From Actinomycetes bacterium (lineage in GTDB: Bacteria > Actinomycetota > Acidimicrobiia > Acidimicrobiales > Acidimicrobiaceae), in assembly GCA_021792075.1 (NCBI GenBank), contig JAJYVK010000001.1, positions 4,588 through 20,897 on the forward strand: a stretch of DNA of 16,310 bases, read 5' to 3'. Within the stretch, counting starts at the first letter, position 1. Each line of letters opens with the position of its first letter. This document shows, one piece after another, positions 14,932 to 16,310 of this stretch. The notes beneath the pieces are model-generated. The model saw nothing but the letters and a program-made list of their open reading frames with translations. It was not told the DNA's origin and made no database searches. The position numbers and the translations under genes are program-made.

Positions 14932-15827
14932 CTGGACACTGCCTCCCGAAACACCTCTGAAAGACGGCGCCTTTCGAAGACGAACTTGGTGACCCGACCA
15001 GCTGTACGCGCGGCATCCAAAACGACGTCGCTTTCCGCGGAGTCTTCAAGGATAAGGCGAATCTCGCCACCTTGAATCTCAGAAACGGTAACCCCGGGTA
15101 TGGTCTGTGCCCAGGCTCCTTGGCGGTCCCCCTCAATCCGGATGGCGAGGCGTCGTGCCCCTTTGGTAGCAAGTTCGTCGACAGTCCCACTCACTACTAG
15201 GCGCCCATGATCAACGATGGCCACTGATTCACACAAGTCCTCCACCAGGTCAAGCTGGTGGCTAGAGATCAGAACGCAGCGTCCCGCTTTTGCCTGGTCA
15301 ACTAAGACTTGGCCGATGACATCGATTGCAGTAGGGTCCAGTCCAGCGAGAGGCTCATCGAGCACAAGCACTTCTGGGTCATGCACAAGCGCTGCTGCCA
15401 GTTGGACACGCTGCTGGTTACCGTGTGACAGTGTCTCAACCTTACTTGTTGCGCGATCCGCAACCTCCAAGCGCTCCAGCCACAGTTTCGTGGCGGACCT
15501 AGCGCCAGCAGCCCCCAACCCGTGAAGTCGGCCAAGGTACTCCACCTCCTCTGCTACAAGCATGTTCGGGTAGAGCCCTCGCTCTTCAGGCATGTATCCG
15601 AACCGGCGTCGTTCAGCGGGTCCTACCAAAGCTCCATTCCACCTTACAGATCCGCTTTCCAAATCAGTTAGGCCGAAGATGGCCCGCATGGCGGTGGTCT
15701 TTCCTGCCCCATTTGGCCCTAGAAAACCTACAACCTCGCCGGAGGGGACGCTAAAGCTGAGACCGTCGAGTGCCGTCACCGCACCAAATCGACGGGTCAG
15801 GCCGTGGAGTTCGAGGATACTGCTCAC
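14928..15827 (-). CDS. ABC transporter ATP-binding protein, NatA-like
   Basis: This is the ATPase partner of the downstream NatB-like permease, 299 residues from the chosen start. Walker A is GPNGAGKT (37-44), the signature is LSHGNQQ (133-139), Walker B is VLVLDE (153-158) with PLAGLDP as D-loop region, and the H-loop is in SSHQ. YMPEERGLYPNM (78-89) is the Q-loop-side block typical of NatA-type exporters. The C-terminal 80 residues form the small accessory domain seen in this group. The GTG at 15827 was preferred over an ATG at 15872 because AAGGAA (complement of 15835-15840) lies 7 bases upstream and conservation begins at ILELHGLTRRFG. The longer form would add 15 unconserved residues. 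The pair forms a two-gene operon transcribed away from the tRNA. Confidence 0.92.
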   Translation of the reverse strand: MSSILELHGLTRRFGAVTALDGLSFSVPSGEVVGFLGPNGAGKTTAMRAIFGLTDLESGSVRWNGALVGPAERRRFGYMPEERGLYPNMLVAEEVEYLGRLHGLGAAGARSATKLWLERLEVADRATSKVETLSHGNQQRVQLAAALVHDPEVLVLDEPLAGLDPTAIDVIGQVLVDQAKAGRCVLISSHQLDLVEDLCESVAIVDHGRLVVSGTVDELATKGARRLAIRIEGDRQGAWAQTIPGVTVSEIQGGEIRLILEDSAESDVVLDAARTAGRVTKFVFERRRLSEVFREAVSR

Positions 15828-15894
15828 AAGGCTGTTCCTTAGAGTTTTGACTTCCCATGAATACAGGTACATGCTATCGACTGCACCATCAAGC

Positions 15895-15912
15895 CTCCCA
15901 GCAGAGTGGGAG
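15895..15912. repeat. Perfect hairpin upstream of the exporter operon
   Basis: CTCCCA-GCAGAG-TGGGAG is a 6-bp perfect stem with a 6-base loop. It lies in the leader of the minus-strand exporter operon. It could end transcription coming from the tRNA side, but no T run follows on the minus strand, or it could be a small operator. Function not determined. Confidence 0.35.
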
Positions 15913-16149
15913 CAATAAAGATTCCGCCAACCTGAAAAAGCCGGAGGAATTGCGGCGCCTGAAATTTAGCTGAAGTTTGTTGCCATGTTCAAGTTAGCTC
16001 TAATGACAACAGGTTTAGTTAGATGCGAGTTTTCAAGATCTGAAATAGGGAAATAGTCCCCTCTGACAAAAACAATCCGGTGATTGACTAGTTGGCTTTT
16101 GGTCGATAGATATTCAAAATGACCATTTGATATTCAGCGGGCAAGCGTA

Positions 16150-16197
16150 AACTGGCCTACTTTTGGAAGAGCGAAATTGCCTAGTTTTCAAAGAGCG
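16150..16197. repeat. Two-copy 24-bp imperfect tandem repeat, possible IS21-type end
   Basis: Units 16150-16173 and 16174-16197 match at 19 of 24 positions and share GCCTA, TTTT and AGAGCG. The right unit runs into CGCTGACA, ending at 16203. Read on the minus strand this is a TGTCAGCG terminus followed by repeated AAAACTAGGC / AAAAGTAGGC words, which resembles the multiple terminal repeats at ends of IS21-family elements as I remember them. A more degenerate third unit may lie at about 16087-16106 (ACTAG...CTTTTGG). No istA or istB gene is nearby, so this would be a remnant end. Family assignment is tentative. Confidence 0.45.
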
Positions 16198-16219
16198 CTG
16201 ACAATATCTGCTTCTATAG

Positions 16220-16292
16220 CTGGCGGGGGAGGGCTCGAACCTCCAACCTCCTGATCCAAAGTCAGGCGTTCTGCCGGTTGAACTACCCGCCA
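16220..16292 (-). tRNA. tRNA-Gln (anticodon TTG)
   Basis: A complete 73-base cloverleaf reads on the minus strand. The acceptor stem TGGCGGG pairs with CCCGCCA, T8 A9 follow, the D-arm is GTTC/GAAC with an 8-base loop, and the anticodon stem is CCTGA/TCAGG with loop CTTTGGA (anticodon TTG, reading CAA). A 5-base variable loop AGGTT and T-arm GGAGG/CCTCC with loop TTCGAGC follow. The U1-A72 closing pair and G73 discriminator fit glutamine identity. CCA is not encoded: the bases after G73 read CTA. The promoter lies beyond the right edge, with only 18 bases left in the window. Confidence 0.96.
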
Positions 16293-16310
16293 ATCGACAA
16301 AAAGATCCTA

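Larger units (their letters stand above)
15828..16219. other. Intergenic region between ABC exporter and tRNA-Gln
   Basis: About 390 bases without a convincing gene. It is visibly richer in A and T than the coding sequence. It holds the exporter's ribosome-binding site, a perfect 6-bp hairpin (15895-15912), a direct repeat of GATATTCA (16109-16116 and 16129-16136, 20-base period) and a 24-base imperfect tandem repeat (16150-16197). Promoter elements for the exporter operon must lie in its left part, but I see no strong -35/-10 pair. Confidence 0.6.

Noticed and set aside
15828..15872. Upstream ATG for the NatA-like ATPase
   Set aside because: The GTG at 15827 has AAGGAA at ideal spacing, and family similarity begins just after it.
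16109..16197. Repeats near the tRNA as a CRISPR array
   Set aside because: The copies are adjacent or 20 bases apart, degenerate and only two or three in number, with no uniform spacers and no cas genes.
1..16310. Secondary-metabolite biosynthetic cluster because of tandem P450s
   Set aside because: There is no core synthase (polyketide, nonribosomal peptide, terpene or RiPP) in the window; importer, hydrolases and CoA-transferase fit catabolism better.

Overview
The window looks like a chromosomal stretch of a moderate-GC actinobacterium, possibly of the Acidimicrobiia type. The reasons are a lipoprotein signal ending in an AAC lipobox followed by a long Ser/Thr linker, frequent GTG and TTG starts, actinobacterial-style cytochrome P450s and alpha/beta hydrolases, and base composition that by eye is in the mid-50s percent GC. 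The taxonomic call is inference only.

Layout. (1) Positions 1-8843, plus strand: one tightly coupled operon whose start lies left of the window. It encodes the end of an OppD/DppD-type ATPase, an OppF/DppF-type ATPase, two tandem cytochrome P450s, an alpha/beta hydrolase of the Abhydrolase_10 type, two proteins of the 2-hydroxyacyl-CoA dehydratase (HgdA/HgdB, BcrB/BcrC, FldB/FldC) fold, and a family III CoA-transferase. Neighbouring genes overlap by 4 to 14 bases throughout. (2) 9058-10269, minus strand: an orphan sugar-type ABC substrate-binding lipoprotein. (3) 10733-13534, plus strand: a CocE/NonD-family hydrolase and a cyclase-family (metal-dependent hydrolase) protein, divergent from the lipoprotein gene across a palindrome-rich intergenic region. 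(4) 13615-15827, minus strand: a NatA/NatB-type ABC exporter pair. (5) 15828-16219: an AT-richer stretch without a gene, carrying short direct repeats that resemble an IS21-type end, followed by tRNA-Gln(TTG) on the minus strand.

How the genes may work together. Regions 1 to 3 read as uptake and catabolism of an organic compound: import by the Opp/Dpp-like transporter, oxidation by the P450s, hydrolysis by the alpha/beta, CocE and cyclase-type hydrolases, and CoA activation by the CoA-transferase. The order dehydratase pair plus family III CoA-transferase recalls the fldA-fldBC phenyllactate system.

The most unusual point is that both dehydratase-fold subunits contain only two cysteines each and appear to lack the conserved cluster-binding cysteines. 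No ATP-driven activator (HgdC/FldI type) is present, and the pair is co-encoded with O2-using P450s. Both P450s have also replaced the usual acid-Thr of the I-helix with an Ala-Pro pair. The operon therefore looks like a set of repurposed enzymes in a pathway I do not recognise.
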